Part shown: piece by piece, positions 48,672 through 56,980 of the stretch
Layout: each line of letters starts with the position of its first letter
How positions within the stretch are numbered: the stretch's first letter is position 1
Source of the DNA: Alphaproteobacteria bacterium
Lineage (GTDB): Bacteria; Myxococcota_A; UBA796; UBA2385
Direction of reading: 5' to 3'
Assembly (NCBI GenBank): GCA_020632755.1
Contig: JACKEY010000004.1
Span: 931,488-995,487 of the forward strand
DNA length: 64,000 nucleotides
Translations under genes and position numbers: made by a program
Notes under the pieces: generated by a model
The model's input: the letters and a program-made list of their open reading frames with translations, nothing else
The model's database searches: none
What the model was told of the DNA's origin: nothing

Positions 48672-51128
48672 ATGTCCGCCCTCGAGTCCCTCGAACTGAC
48701 CGTCCCCTCCGACCTGCCGTCCACCCTCCCCGTCATCCCCCTCCGCCGCGGCGTCCTGCTGCCCGGCGGCATGTTCACCTTCTCGGTCGGCCGCCCGCGC
48801 TCCGTGGCCGCGGTCGAGCAGGCCATGGCGGCCGAAGGCTCCGCCCAGGGCTGGGTCCTGCTCGCCGTGCAGCGCGAGCCCGTCGCCACCCCGGCCCCGG
48901 CCGATCTGCTGCCCGTGGCGGTGCTCGCCCGGATCACCGACGGCCCGACCAAGCCCGGCCACAAGGGACCGGCGCTCTACGTGGCGACCGGGGTGCGTCG
49001 GGCCTGGCTGCGTGGCTTCCCGGCCACCCACCCCTGCCTGGAAGCGGCCTTCCAGGTCGAGCCGTCGACCTGGCCCGACAGCATCGAGGCCGAGGCCACC
49101 TGGCTCGCCTTCAAGGAGTCGCTGCTGTCGAGCGCCGAGAGCATCGGCGGCGAGGCGCGGGTCCGCGGCCTGCTCGCGGCCGCCAGCGCGGCCGGGGCCC
49201 AGGACGCCGCGCGCGATCGGGTGCTCGACCTGGTCGCCGGCGGGCTCGAGGGTCCGCAGCCGTGGACCATCGAGATCCTGCAGACCGCCGACCCGCTCGT
49301 GCGGGCCGAGAAGGTCATCGCCGGCATCGTGCGGGTGCGGGAGCTGAAGGCCGCCCGCGAGGCGATCGAGGACCGGCTGAAGGAGGACGCCCAGAAGCTC
49401 CACAAGGAGGTGCTGCTGCGCCGCCAGATGGAGGCGATCAAGGGCGAGCTCGGCGAGTCCGACGACGACGAGCTCGACCGCATCAAGGAGAAGCTGGCCG
49501 ACGCCGGCATGCCCGAGGAGGTGCAGGCCGTGGTCGACCGCGAGCTCGCCCGCCTGGAGCGTATGGGCCGCCAGAGCCCCGAGCGCAGCGTGGCCGTCGA
49601 CTGGCTGGAGCGCATCGCCGACATGCCGTGGAGCGTGACCAGCGCCACGACCACCCCCGACGGCGACGAGCGGGTCGACATCGACAGCCTGGAGGCGGCC
49701 CTGGACAAGAGCCACCACGGCCTGTCCGAGGTCAAGCGCCAGGTCGTCGAGCACCTGTCGGTCCGGATGCTGGCCGGCAAGGGCCGCGCCGACGTGCTGC
49801 TGCTCGTCGGTCCCCCGGGCGTCGGCAAGACCAGCATCGGCCAGGCCATCGCCGACGCCATGGGCAAGAAGCTGGTGCGGGTCGCCCTGGGCGGCGTGCG
49901 CGACGAAGCCGAGCTGCGCGGCCACCGCCGCACCTACATCGGCGCGCGGCCCGGTCGCATCGTCGAGGGCGTGCGCCGGGCCGGTGTCAACGACCCGGTG
50001 ATGCTCCTCGACGAGATCGACAAGCTCGTCCAGGGCTGGCAGGGCAACCCCTCGGCCGCCCTGCTCGAGATCCTCGACCCCGAGCAGAACCACCACTTCG
50101 TCGACCACTACCTCGAAGTGCCCTGGGACCTGTCGCGCACCCTGTTCATCGCGACGGCCAACGACCTCTCGGCCATCCCCGGGCCCCTGCGCGACCGCAT
50201 GGAGGTGCTGCACATCGAGGGCTACTCGGCCGCCGACAAGGCCGTCATCGCCCGGCACCACCTGCTCACCACCCTCGCCGAGAACGCCGGCGTGGCCCCC
50301 GACGCCGTGCAGCTGACCGACGCGGCCATCGCCGCCGTCATCAGCGGCTGGACCCGCGAGGCCGGGGTGCGGCAGCTGCAGCGCGCGCTGGGCCGGATCT
50401 ACCGGGCGGCCGCCGTGCGCACCCTGCGTGGTGAGCTCGACGGTCCGCTGGTGATCGACGAAGACGACCTCGCGCCCATCCTGGGGCGGCGCAAGTTCCA
50501 CCAGGACGAGCACGAGGAGCAGATCCGTCCCGGCATCGCGACGGGCCTGGCCTGGACCCCGGTCGGCGGCGACGTGCTCTACGTCGAGGCCAGCACCCTG
50601 CCGGGCAAGGGCCAGCTGATGCTGACCGGCCAGCTGGGCGACGTCATGAAGGAGTCCGCCCGCGCGGCGCTGACCTACGTGCTCTCGCACGCCACCGCGC
50701 TCGGCATCCCCGAAGACGTCGTGCGCGACAAGGACGTGCACCTGCACGTTCCGGCGGGTGCGGTGCCCAAGGACGGGCCGAGCGCCGGCGTCACCATGTT
50801 CACCGCCATCGCGAGCCTGCTGTCGGGCCGCAACGTGCGGCCGGACGTGGCGATGACGGGCGAGGCCACCCTGCGGGGCCGGGTGCTGCCGGTCGGCGGC
50901 ATCAAGTCCAAGGTGCTCGCCGCCCACCGGCTGGGCATCCGCACGGTCATCCTGCCGCGCCGCAACGGCCACGACGTCGAGGACATCCCCGCCCAGGTGC
51001 GCGACGAGATGGAGTTCGTGCTCGTCGACCACATGGACGAGGTGCTCGCCGCCGCGCTCGAGAGCCGCCCCGACGACGGGGACGTCGTCCGGCGGGGCGG
51101 GCTGAGCCACGCGCCGCTCGCAAAGTAG
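48672..51128 (+). CDS. lon: ATP-dependent protease Lon
   Basis: A protein of 818 residues, standard for bacterial Lon. The N-terminal substrate domain spans about residues 15-220, the AAA+ module has Walker A GPPGVGKTS (380-388) and Walker B in VMLLDEIDKL, and the C-terminal protease domain has catalytic S704 in KDGPSAGVTMFTAIAS and K747 in GGIKSKVLAAHRLG, spaced by 43 as in E. coli. Lon removes misfolded and regulatory proteins. In myxobacteria a second Lon (LonD/BsgA) drives development, but which copy this is cannot be told. I chose ATG 48672; the frame upstream has no features. Confidence 0.95.
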   Translation: MSALESLELTVPSDLPSTLPVIPLRRGVLLPGGMFTFSVGRPRSVAAVEQAMAAEGSAQGWVLLAVQREPVATPAPADLLPVAVLARITDGPTKPGHKGPALYVATGVRRAWLRGFPATHPCLEAAFQVEPSTWPDSIEAEATWLAFKESLLSSAESIGGEARVRGLLAAASAAGAQDAARDRVLDLVAGGLEGPQPWTIEILQTADPLVRAEKVIAGIVRVRELKAAREAIEDRLKEDAQKLHKEVLLRRQMEAIKGELGESDDDELDRIKEKLADAGMPEEVQAVVDRELARLERMGRQSPERSVAVDWLERIADMPWSVTSATTTPDGDERVDIDSLEAALDKSHHGLSEVKRQVVEHLSVRMLAGKGRADVLLLVGPPGVGKTSIGQAIADAMGKKLVRVALGGVRDEAELRGHRRTYIGARPGRIVEGVRRAGVNDPVMLLDEIDKLVQGWQGNPSAALLEILDPEQNHHFVDHYLEVPWDLSRTLFIATANDLSAIPGPLRDRMEVLHIEGYSAADKAVIARHHLLTTLAENAGVAPDAVQLTDAAIAAVISGWTREAGVRQLQRALGRIYRAAAVRTLRGELDGPLVIDEDDLAPILGRRKFHQDEHEEQIRPGIATGLAWTPVGGDVLYVEASTLPGKGQLMLTGQLGDVMKESARAALTYVLSHATALGIPEDVVRDKDVHLHVPAGAVPKDGPSAGVTMFTAIASLLSGRNVRPDVAMTGEATLRGRVLPVGGIKSKVLAAHRLGIRTVILPRRNGHDVEDIPAQVRDEMEFVLVDHMDEVLAAALESRPDDGDVVRRGGLSHAPLAK

Positions 51129-51156
51129 GCTACGCCGTCCCCCGACTGGAGCCCCC

Positions 51157-51915
51157 ATGTCCGACCGTCTGGTCCGCATCCACGACGACTTCTGGAACAT
51201 CCGGGGGGCCTTCAAGATCGCCGGCTTCGTCGACATCGGCACCCAGTGCTCGCTGGTCCGGCGGCGGGACGGCAGCTTCCTGCTGCTCGATGCCTACACG
51301 CTGCAGGGCGACGTCCTCGACCAGGTGATGGCCGCCACCGACGACGGGCGGGCCGTCACCGACGTCCTGCACCTGCACCCCTTCCACACGATCCACGTGC
51401 CCGCGGTGGCGGCGCAGTTCCCCGCTGCCCGCCACTCGGGCTCCCGGCGCCACAAGGCCAGGGCCCCCGACCTGGCCTGGACCGACGGCCACCTCGACGA
51501 GGCCCCGGTCCAGGCCCGGTTCGCCGACGACCTGCAGTTCTCGGTGCCGGCGGGCGTGGACTTCATCGCGGCGGACGAGAAGCTGCACTTCTCGTCGGTG
51601 CTGGCCTTCCATCCGGCCAGCGGCACCCTGCACGTCGACGACACGCTGACCTGGAGCAGCGTGCCGCTGTTCTCGGGGCTCATCTTCCACCCGACCCTCA
51701 AGAAGGTGCTGCAGCCCCGCCCCGGCGCAGTGGCGGAGTTCCGGGCCTGGGCCCAGGACCTCGTCGCCCGCTGCGCCGACGTCCAGCACCTCTGCACCGC
51801 CCACATGCGGCCCCTGCCGCCGGCCGAGCCCGTCGCGCCCATGGTCGAGGGGGCGCTCCAGAAGGTCGAGGGTGTGCTGCGGGCCCACTCCCGCGCCCAC
51901 GACCCGGTCTCCTGA
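51157..51915 (+). CDS. Metallo-beta-lactamase-like fold protein, degenerate motif
   Basis: A protein of 252 residues, 28 bases after lon. The stretch TDVLHLHPFHTIHVPAVAAQFP resembles the HxHxDH metal site, but the Asp position is Phe. A further DDTLTW and TAHMRP could supply metal ligands. Near the start CSLVRRRDGSFLLLDAYTL is typical of the first strands of this fold. Size and pattern agree with DUF4336-type lactamase-like proteins. With the altered motif, hydrolase activity is uncertain. Confidence 0.55.
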   Translation: MSDRLVRIHDDFWNIRGAFKIAGFVDIGTQCSLVRRRDGSFLLLDAYTLQGDVLDQVMAATDDGRAVTDVLHLHPFHTIHVPAVAAQFPAARHSGSRRHKARAPDLAWTDGHLDEAPVQARFADDLQFSVPAGVDFIAADEKLHFSSVLAFHPASGTLHVDDTLTWSSVPLFSGLIFHPTLKKVLQPRPGAVAEFRAWAQDLVARCADVQHLCTAHMRPLPPAEPVAPMVEGALQKVEGVLRAHSRAHDPVS

Positions 51916-51922
51916 ACGCAGG

Positions 51923-51955
51923 AAGGCCCGGCCCCTCGTGGGGGAGCCGGGCCCT
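51923..51955. terminator. Terminator after the lactamase-like gene
   Basis: GGCCCGGC (51925-51932) and GCCGGGCC (51946-51953) form a strong stem with flanking pairs, 10 bases past the stop at 51915. It may also stop the minus-strand DUF1328 transcript. Confidence 0.65.
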
Positions 51956-51992
51956 CCGCGCGCCCATGCCCGGACGCACGCTGGATGTCTGC

Positions 51993-52163
51993 CTACACAG
52001 TGGTCGGGCGCAGCACGTTGCCGAGCAGGCTCAGGCAGAACAGCACGACGAAGGCCCAGAAGGCGATCTCGGCCGCGCCGGCCAGCGTGCCGGCGATGCC
52101 GCCGAAGCCGAGGATGGCGGCGATGACGGCCAGGACGAAGAAGGTGATGGCGAGCTTGAGCAT
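51993..52163 (-). CDS. DUF1328 family small membrane protein (YtjA-like)
   Basis: A peptide of 56 residues that starts MLKLAITFFVLAVIAAILGF and ends NVLRPTTV. Two membrane helices are separated by GGIAGTLAGAAEIAF, the signature of DUF1328/UPF0391. GGAG lies before the ATG. YtjA proteins are induced in stress in other bacteria and their action is unknown. It lies 48 bases downstream of the helical lipoprotein gene and is probably in the same operon. Confidence 0.85.
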   Translation of the reverse strand: MLKLAITFFVLAVIAAILGFGGIAGTLAGAAEIAFWAFVVLFCLSLLGNVLRPTTV

Positions 52164-52211
52164 GGGGGCTCCAGGGGTTCGGGAGGAGGGGAGGGGACCG
52201 GAGGGCGCCGA

Positions 52212-52670
52212 TCAGGCGTCGGGGTCGAGGGCGTCGGCGACGTCCTTCAGGCCGCTCTGCACGTTGCGGCTGGCCTTGTCCCACTCGTCCCCGGTCTTGT
52301 CGGCGAGGGACTCGATGTCCTCGCCCAGCGCGTCCAGGTCCTTCTCGGCCGCGTCCAGGCTGTCGCGCAGCTCGTTGCTGGCCTGATCGGTCTTGCCGTC
52401 GATGCTGCGGCGGCGCTGGTCGATCCACCGGCGCAGCTCGTCGACGGACTCGGACACCTTGTCGTCGAAGCCGCGGCGGTCCTTGCCGGTGATCGCCTTC
52501 TCCATCGTCTGGAAGGACTCGCCGAGCTCCTCGAAGACCTTGCCGTCTTCCATGCCCAGCTCCTGGCCGACGTCCTCGAGGGACTCGGCCACGTCGGGCT
52601 CGTTGTCGCAGGCGGCCAGCAGCAGCGCGCCGATGGCCAGGATGGTGTGCGGACGAGACAGGGACTTCAT
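52212..52670 (-). CDS. Helical lipoprotein, possible stress protein
   Basis: A protein of 152 residues with a lipobox (GALLLAAC, Cys21). The mature part is a run of charged amphipathic helices (ESLEDVGQELGMEDGKVFEE, RWIDQRRRSIDGKTDQASNE, DLDALGEDIESLADKTGDEW) without any Cys, likely a coiled coil. No family recognised. It is co-oriented with the DUF1328 gene and lies next to a two-component regulatory region, so a stress response is plausible. Confidence 0.65.
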   Translation of the reverse strand: MKSLSRPHTILAIGALLLAACDNEPDVAESLEDVGQELGMEDGKVFEELGESFQTMEKAITGKDRRGFDDKVSESVDELRRWIDQRRRSIDGKTDQASNELRDSLDAAEKDLDALGEDIESLADKTGDEWDKASRNVQSGLKDVADALDPDA

Positions 52671-52715
52671 GTCAGCTCCTTCGTTTCAGGTGACATGGAG
52701 TCCCTGGGAGGAGCC

Positions 52716-52741
52716 GGGCCGAATCAAAACAGATTCGGCCC
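52716..52741 (-). terminator. Terminator after the histidine kinase gene
   Basis: GGGCCGAATC (52716-52725) and GATTCGGCCC (52732-52741) form a perfect 10-bp stem with a 6-base loop, 12 bases after the kinase stop at 52754. It lies ahead of the lipoprotein gene on the same strand and so separates the two transcripts. Confidence 0.7.
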
Positions 52742-52753
52742 GTTCATGTGTGA

Positions 52754-54340
52754 TCAGCGCAGGCTGGCCACGATCCGCGCGATGGAGGCGCCCTTGGTCA
52801 CGTAGTCGTTGGCTCCCGCGCGGAGCATCGATGCACGGATCTCGGGGTCGTCGTGCATGGACAGTCCCACGATGCGGAGCCCGGGGTGGCGGGCGCGCAG
52901 CCGACGGGCGACCTCGATGCCCGACAGATCGGGCAGGTTCACGTCCAGCAGCACGACGTCCGGCAGCAGCGCCTGCACGGTGGCCAGCGCTTCTTCGCCG
53001 GTCCCGGCGGTGCCCACCACCTCGATGTCGTCGTGGGCGTGGATGGCGTCCTGCAGGCCGCTGCGCACCAGCTCGTGGTCGTCGACCACGACACAGCGCA
53101 GGCTGCCGGGGGTCGCGACCCCATCGACCAGGGCCGGATGCAGCGCCGATGGGGCCTCGGAGAAGACACTGGCGGGCAGGATGCCCCGGACGGTCGTACC
53201 TTCGCCGGGCCGCCCGTCCAGCACGAGCTCGCCTCCCAGGTTCGCGAACCGCTGGCGCAGGGTGCGGGTGCCGAAGCCCTTGCCGCTGCGGTCGGGATCG
53301 AAGCCCTGGCCCTGGTCGGCCACCACGACCGTCAGGCGTCCGCGCTCGTCTCGACCGACGGACACCTGGGCGCGGTCGGTGCGAGCGTGCTTGCGCACGT
53401 TCATCAGCGACTCCTGCACCAGCCGGAACACCGTCGAGCGGACCTCGCTGGCGTCGACCTCGGCGTCGAGATCGATGTCCAGGTCGATCTGCAGTCCGTA
53501 CAGGCGGGTCTTGCGTCGGACCAGCCAGCGCAGGGCGTCCTCGAGGGTGCCGTCTTCCAGGATGGGGGGCGACAGCTCGACCGCCAGCTCGCGCGAGCGG
53601 TTGATCGACTGCTTGACCAGGTGCCGGGCCCGCGCCATGCGCGGGTCCTCGTCGTCGTGCTCGCTGCCGAGCGCGAAGCTGGCGGCGACCAGGATCTGCT
53701 GCAGGTCGTCGTGCAGCAGGCGGGCGAACCGGGCGCGCATGCGTTCCTCGACCTCGATGAGCTCGCGGGTCAAGGTGCGCAGCCGACCCAGGTCCCGCTC
53801 CGCGCGGTCGATCCGCACCAGCAGGTCGCCGCCGCCGTCCTGCTCGGCCGCCGCGAGGCGCCAGTGCAGGGTCTCGGCGATGACGTCGGCCTGGACGTGC
53901 TCGTCGGTGGTGAAGGTCGCATCGCCGAAGAAGGCCAGCACCCCGTGTGCCTTCTGCGGCGGGCCGATGGTGCGGGCCATCACGTGGGTCAGGCCGGGGC
54001 CGGTGGTCTCGATGTCCAGGCGACCGTCCGCCAGGGTGCGCACCCGCTCGACCGGATCGCTGGCCGGGCGACGCCCGCTGCGACCGGCCAGCCAGCGGGC
54101 CCGCCGGTCCTCGCGGGCATCGTCCTGGTCCTCGTCGTAGTGCCGGGTGAACGAGGCCACGCGGCTCAGCTCGCCGTCCGCCCCGCACAGCCAGAGCTCG
54201 GCCACGTCGGCGTCGAGCACCGCGGACGCGGCCGCGAGCACGGCCGAGAAGGCGCCCGGTGAGGTCGGGTCGCGGCGCAGGGCCTCGGACAGTCGGACGG
54301 AGTGTGCTTCGTACGTCTGGTTCGGCTGTTCCCGCGTCAC
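52754..54340 (-). CDS. Hybrid histidine kinase with GAF-like, HisKA_3 and receiver domains
   Basis: A protein of 528 residues with a GTG start and AGGAGAG before it. Residues about 20-180 are a GAF-like sensor. The HisKA_3 dimerisation part holds H210 in LLHDDLQQIL, and an HATPase follows (VRSTVFRLVQESLMNVRKHA, DQGQGFDPDRSGKGFG). The C-terminal 120 residues are a receiver with acidic pocket VVVDDHELV and phospho-acceptor D466 (LLDVNLPDLSG). No output domain follows. The sensor is cytosolic. It is divergent from a NarL-type response regulator with 53 bases between, so they likely form a phosphorelay pair. Confidence 0.88.
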   Translation of the reverse strand: MTREQPNQTYEAHSVRLSEALRRDPTSPGAFSAVLAAASAVLDADVAELWLCGADGELSRVASFTRHYDEDQDDAREDRRARWLAGRSGRRPASDPVERVRTLADGRLDIETTGPGLTHVMARTIGPPQKAHGVLAFFGDATFTTDEHVQADVIAETLHWRLAAAEQDGGGDLLVRIDRAERDLGRLRTLTRELIEVEERMRARFARLLHDDLQQILVAASFALGSEHDDEDPRMARARHLVKQSINRSRELAVELSPPILEDGTLEDALRWLVRRKTRLYGLQIDLDIDLDAEVDASEVRSTVFRLVQESLMNVRKHARTDRAQVSVGRDERGRLTVVVADQGQGFDPDRSGKGFGTRTLRQRFANLGGELVLDGRPGEGTTVRGILPASVFSEAPSALHPALVDGVATPGSLRCVVVDDHELVRSGLQDAIHAHDDIEVVGTAGTGEEALATVQALLPDVVLLDVNLPDLSGIEVARRLRARHPGLRIVGLSMHDDPEIRASMLRAGANDYVTKGASIARIVASLR

Positions 54341-54393
54341 CGTCTCTCCTCGCGTGCGGGGAATGGGCTACTTGGTGCGTAACCGGAGTCCCC

Positions 54394-55032
54394 ATGCCCT
54401 CCACTCGAGTCTTCCTGGTCGATGACCACGCCCTGGTCCGGGCGGGCATCCGCGTGTTGCTCGAGTCCGCAGGCATGCAGGTCGTGGGCGAGGCCGGCTC
54501 TTCCGAACAGGCCATGCGCGAGCTGCCCGAAGCCGTCGACGTGGTCGTCGCGGATCTGTCGCTCGACGGCGCGAACGGACTCGAGCTGCTCAAGGGGCTC
54601 GCGGCCCGGGATCCGGATCTCCCGGTCCTGATCCTGTCGATGCACGACGAGACGCTCTACGCCGAGCGTGCGATCCAGGCGGGGGCGCGCGGCTACCTGA
54701 TGAAGGACGCCGCGCCGGAGCACCTGCGTGCCGCCATCGAGATCATCGGCAACGGCCGGATCTACCTGTCGCCCGCCATGACCGCCCGCGCGCTGGAGCG
54801 GCTGCACGCGGGCACGGCCAGCTCGGACGATCCCCTGACCCAGCTGTCCGACCGCGAGCTCGAGGTGTTCGAGCGCCTGGGCCAGGGTCTCACGACGCGC
54901 GAGGTCGCGGACGCCCTGCACCTGAGTGTGAAGACGGTCGAGAGCCACCTCTCGAACATCCGCAAGAAGCTCGGGGCCCGCAACACGCGGGAGCTGGTTC
55001 GTCAGGCTGTACTGCACGTCGCTTCCTTGTAG
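54394..55032 (+). CDS. NarL/FixJ-type response regulator
   Basis: A protein of 212 residues. The receiver (residues 5-120) has D10-D11, phospho-acceptor D54 (VVADLSLDG) and K104-type Lys in YLMKDAAPEHL. The C-terminal LuxR-type helix-turn-helix (about residues 145-205) reads LSDRELEVFERLGQGLTTRE and VKTVESHLSNIRKKLG. It would bind DNA after phosphorylation by the divergent hybrid kinase. Its own targets may include the sigma factor gene just downstream. Confidence 0.92.
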   Translation: MPSTRVFLVDDHALVRAGIRVLLESAGMQVVGEAGSSEQAMRELPEAVDVVVADLSLDGANGLELLKGLAARDPDLPVLILSMHDETLYAERAIQAGARGYLMKDAAPEHLRAAIEIIGNGRIYLSPAMTARALERLHAGTASSDDPLTQLSDRELEVFERLGQGLTTREVADALHLSVKTVESHLSNIRKKLGARNTRELVRQAVLHVASL

Positions 55033-55099
55033 GACTGCCTTCGCTTCGAAGGTAGCCGCGGTCGACGCGGGACGCAGTCCAGGGGCAGTCCGATCGGAG

Positions 55100-55118
55100 C
55101 ATGGGGGATTCCCCCAGG
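55100..55118. promoter_or_regulatory. GGGGGATTCCCCC palindrome, copy 1
   Basis: CATGGGGGATTCCCCCAGG is palindromic in its centre (15 of 19 symmetrical bases) and shares the core CATGGGGGATTCCCCCA with copy 2 at 55206. The core has an odd centre base and no room for a hairpin loop, so a DNA operator is more likely than an RNA structure. Confidence 0.55.
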
Positions 55119-55205
55119 GCACCATGGGGCGACCCCGGCACAGCGCCCTGGGAAGGACCCTGTACAGACCCGGAGATGGCGTCGCCGTCGCGATCGTCTG
55201 GTGTT

Positions 55206-55224
55206 CATGGGGGATTCCCCCATG
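55206..55224. promoter_or_regulatory. GGGGGATTCCCCC palindrome, copy 2
   Basis: CATGGGGGATTCCCCCATG is a perfect 19-bp palindrome around one T. It lies 106 bases after copy 1 and 117 bases before the sigma factor ATG. Confidence 0.6.
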
Positions 55225-55340
55225 CGGCGCTCGGGGCTCCGGCACGGTGAACCGGTCGGTGGGGAGGCCTATGTGTCTGTCGTCATCGGACACCGGACCC
55301 TCCGGTCCTCCGACGACCTCCCCCCGCATCAGGAGCCTGG

Positions 55341-56201
55341 ATGTCGACCTTCGAGCCCATCGCCCACCGCCCCCTCTCCCCTGCTGAGGAGCGCAGCCTG
55401 CTCGACGACCTCGCCGCCCAGGAGACCGCGCTGCTCGAGAAGCTCGACCCCGCCGCTGCCGCGACCGCCCGGCGCCGCGAGGACCGCACCCGCCGCCTGG
55501 CTGCCCTGCGCGGAGAGATCGACGCCGCCGCCCGCATCGACGAAGCCGTCGACGCCGCGTGGAAGCGCATCGACCAGCTGCGCTGGCGTCTGGCCCTGTC
55601 GGCGGCCGATCAGCTGCGCTTCCAGCTGCGGCGCCGCAGCTACGGCAGCATCGACCAGGGCGAGCTGCACCAGGCCGGCATGCTGGGCCTGTACCGCGCC
55701 GCCTGCCGGTTCGATCCCGAGCGCACGGTGCGGTTCGGCACCTACGCCCGGTTCTGGATCCGGGCGGCCATGAACGATCTCGTCGGCGAGCTGGAGCACG
55801 CGATGCGGCTGCCCCGCTCGGCCCGGCGCGACATGCGGGCCCTGTCGTCGGACGAGCGTCGCGGCAGCCACAAGCGCCAGGGGGTGCTGCAGGCGGTGCG
55901 CGACTGTGTGTCCATCGACGCGACCCGAGAGGACGGCCGGCCGTGGGCCGAGCTGGTCGCGGCGCCCGAAGACGCACCCGTGGACCGCATCGACCGGACC
56001 CGCCAGCTGCGTCGCCTGCAGGAGGTGCGCACCAGCGGCGTCCTGAACGCCCGCCACCAGCACATCCTGCGTCGTCGCTTCCGCGACGGCCGGGTGCCGC
56101 CCTACCGTGTGATCGGTGAGGAACTGTCGATCAGCGGGGAGCGGGTGCGGCAGCTCGAGAAGCAGGCCCTGCGGCGCATGCGGGAGCGCATGGCCAGCTG
56201 A
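55341..56201 (+). CDS. Alternative sigma factor, RpoH/RpoS-like sigma-70 family
   Basis: A protein of 286 residues. It lacks region 1.1. The first 85 residues are helical with an Ala/Arg/Glu-rich stretch (TARRREDRTRRLAALRGEIDAA). Region 2 follows (RSYGSIDQGELHQAGMLGLY, ERTVRFGTYARFWIRAAM), then a region-3-like part with the spacer and a region-4 helix-turn-helix (PPYRVIGEELSISGERVRQLEKQALRRM). RBS AGGAGCC precedes the ATG. It looks like a group-2 or group-3 sigma for stress or development. Two palindromes upstream suggest tight control. Confidence 0.88.
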   Translation: MSTFEPIAHRPLSPAEERSLLDDLAAQETALLEKLDPAAAATARRREDRTRRLAALRGEIDAAARIDEAVDAAWKRIDQLRWRLALSAADQLRFQLRRRSYGSIDQGELHQAGMLGLYRAACRFDPERTVRFGTYARFWIRAAMNDLVGELEHAMRLPRSARRDMRALSSDERRGSHKRQGVLQAVRDCVSIDATREDGRPWAELVAAPEDAPVDRIDRTRQLRRLQEVRTSGVLNARHQHILRRRFRDGRVPPYRVIGEELSISGERVRQLEKQALRRMRERMAS

Positions 56202-56225
56202 TCGCGACGGCTTCTTGGATCGAAC

Positions 56226-56251
56226 CACCCCGGGGGGCGCCCTCCGGGGTG
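56226..56251. terminator. Terminator after the sigma factor gene
   Basis: CACCCCGG (56226-56233) and CCGGGGTG (56244-56251) pair, with GGGC/GCCC extending the inner stem, 25 bases past the stop at 56201. Confidence 0.6.
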
Positions 56252-56374
56252 TGTTCGTTGATGTGTGATTTGTTCGCGCGGGGGCTTGTGGGGCGGGGTC
56301 TGTCGACCATGGACAGTGTGATGGTCGCCGCAGGTGGCGGCCATGGACCCCCGACCCCCCAGAGAGGAGACCCC

Positions 56375-56917
56375 ATGACCACTGCGCTCATCGCCCTGCT
56401 GCCCCTGCTGGCCTGTCACAAGCAGGCCGCGACCACCACGCCGGCCGACCTGGTCCAGGCCGAGCCGGCCCCTGTCGACTACGTGCCCGACATCGTCGTC
56501 GACGTGGTCGACAACTTCCAGCGGGTGCGTTTCGAGACCGACAGCGCCGCCCTGACCGCCGAGACCCGCGCCGAGCTCGACCACGCGGCCGAGATCATGC
56601 AGCTCAACCCCTTCGTGCGGGTCGCCGCCATCGGACACGCCGACGAGCGCGGCTCGGCCGTGCACAACATGGAGCTCGGCGCCGAGCGGGCCCAGGCGGT
56701 CGAGGACTACCTGGTCGCCAAGGGCATCGATGAACGCCGCATCTACGTGGCGTCCGCCGGTGAGCACCACCCGCTGATCGACGCGCCCACCCAGGCCGCC
56801 TGGGCCTACAACCGCCGCGTCGAATTCCGCGTCGCCTGGGACCCCTACGACGAGGTCGACGGCTCGGTCGACAACTCGATCGTCGGCTCCCCCGACGAGG
56901 TCAGCTCCATCGACTGA
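56375..56917 (+). CDS. OmpA/Pal-like peptidoglycan-binding lipoprotein
   Basis: A protein of 180 residues from ATG 56375, with GAGGAGA upstream. The lipobox is LLPLLAC (Cys14). The OmpA-C domain follows: VDNFQRVRFETDSAAL, VRVAAIGHADERGSAVHNMELG (with the conserved DxRG-like core), AERAQAVEDYL and NRRVEF. It should bind the diaminopimelate of peptidoglycan and anchor the outer membrane. It lacks the tolB and tolQR neighbours, so it is probably an accessory Pal. Confidence 0.88.
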   Translation: MTTALIALLPLLACHKQAATTTPADLVQAEPAPVDYVPDIVVDVVDNFQRVRFETDSAALTAETRAELDHAAEIMQLNPFVRVAAIGHADERGSAVHNMELGAERAQAVEDYLVAKGIDERRIYVASAGEHHPLIDAPTQAAWAYNRRVEFRVAWDPYDEVDGSVDNSIVGSPDEVSSID

Positions 56918-56980
56918 GCGTCCGCGGCCGCGGGCCCGCGACCCTGCCCGCCCCGACCCCACTCCACCCGAGGAGACACC

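Larger units (their letters stand above)
55033..55340 (+). promoter_or_regulatory. Regulatory region upstream of the sigma factor gene
   Basis: 308 bases without a gene. The striking elements are two copies of a near-perfect palindrome (CATGGGGGATTCCCCCA). Short GC-rich inverted repeats lie between. The ribosome site of the sigma factor gene (AGGAGCC, 55331-55337) closes the region. I see no obvious -10/-35 pair. Confidence 0.55.

Noticed and set aside
55100..55118. GGGGGATTCCCCC as a transcription terminator.
   Set aside because: The arms leave only about three bases for a loop, no T-run follows, and a second copy lies far from any gene end.
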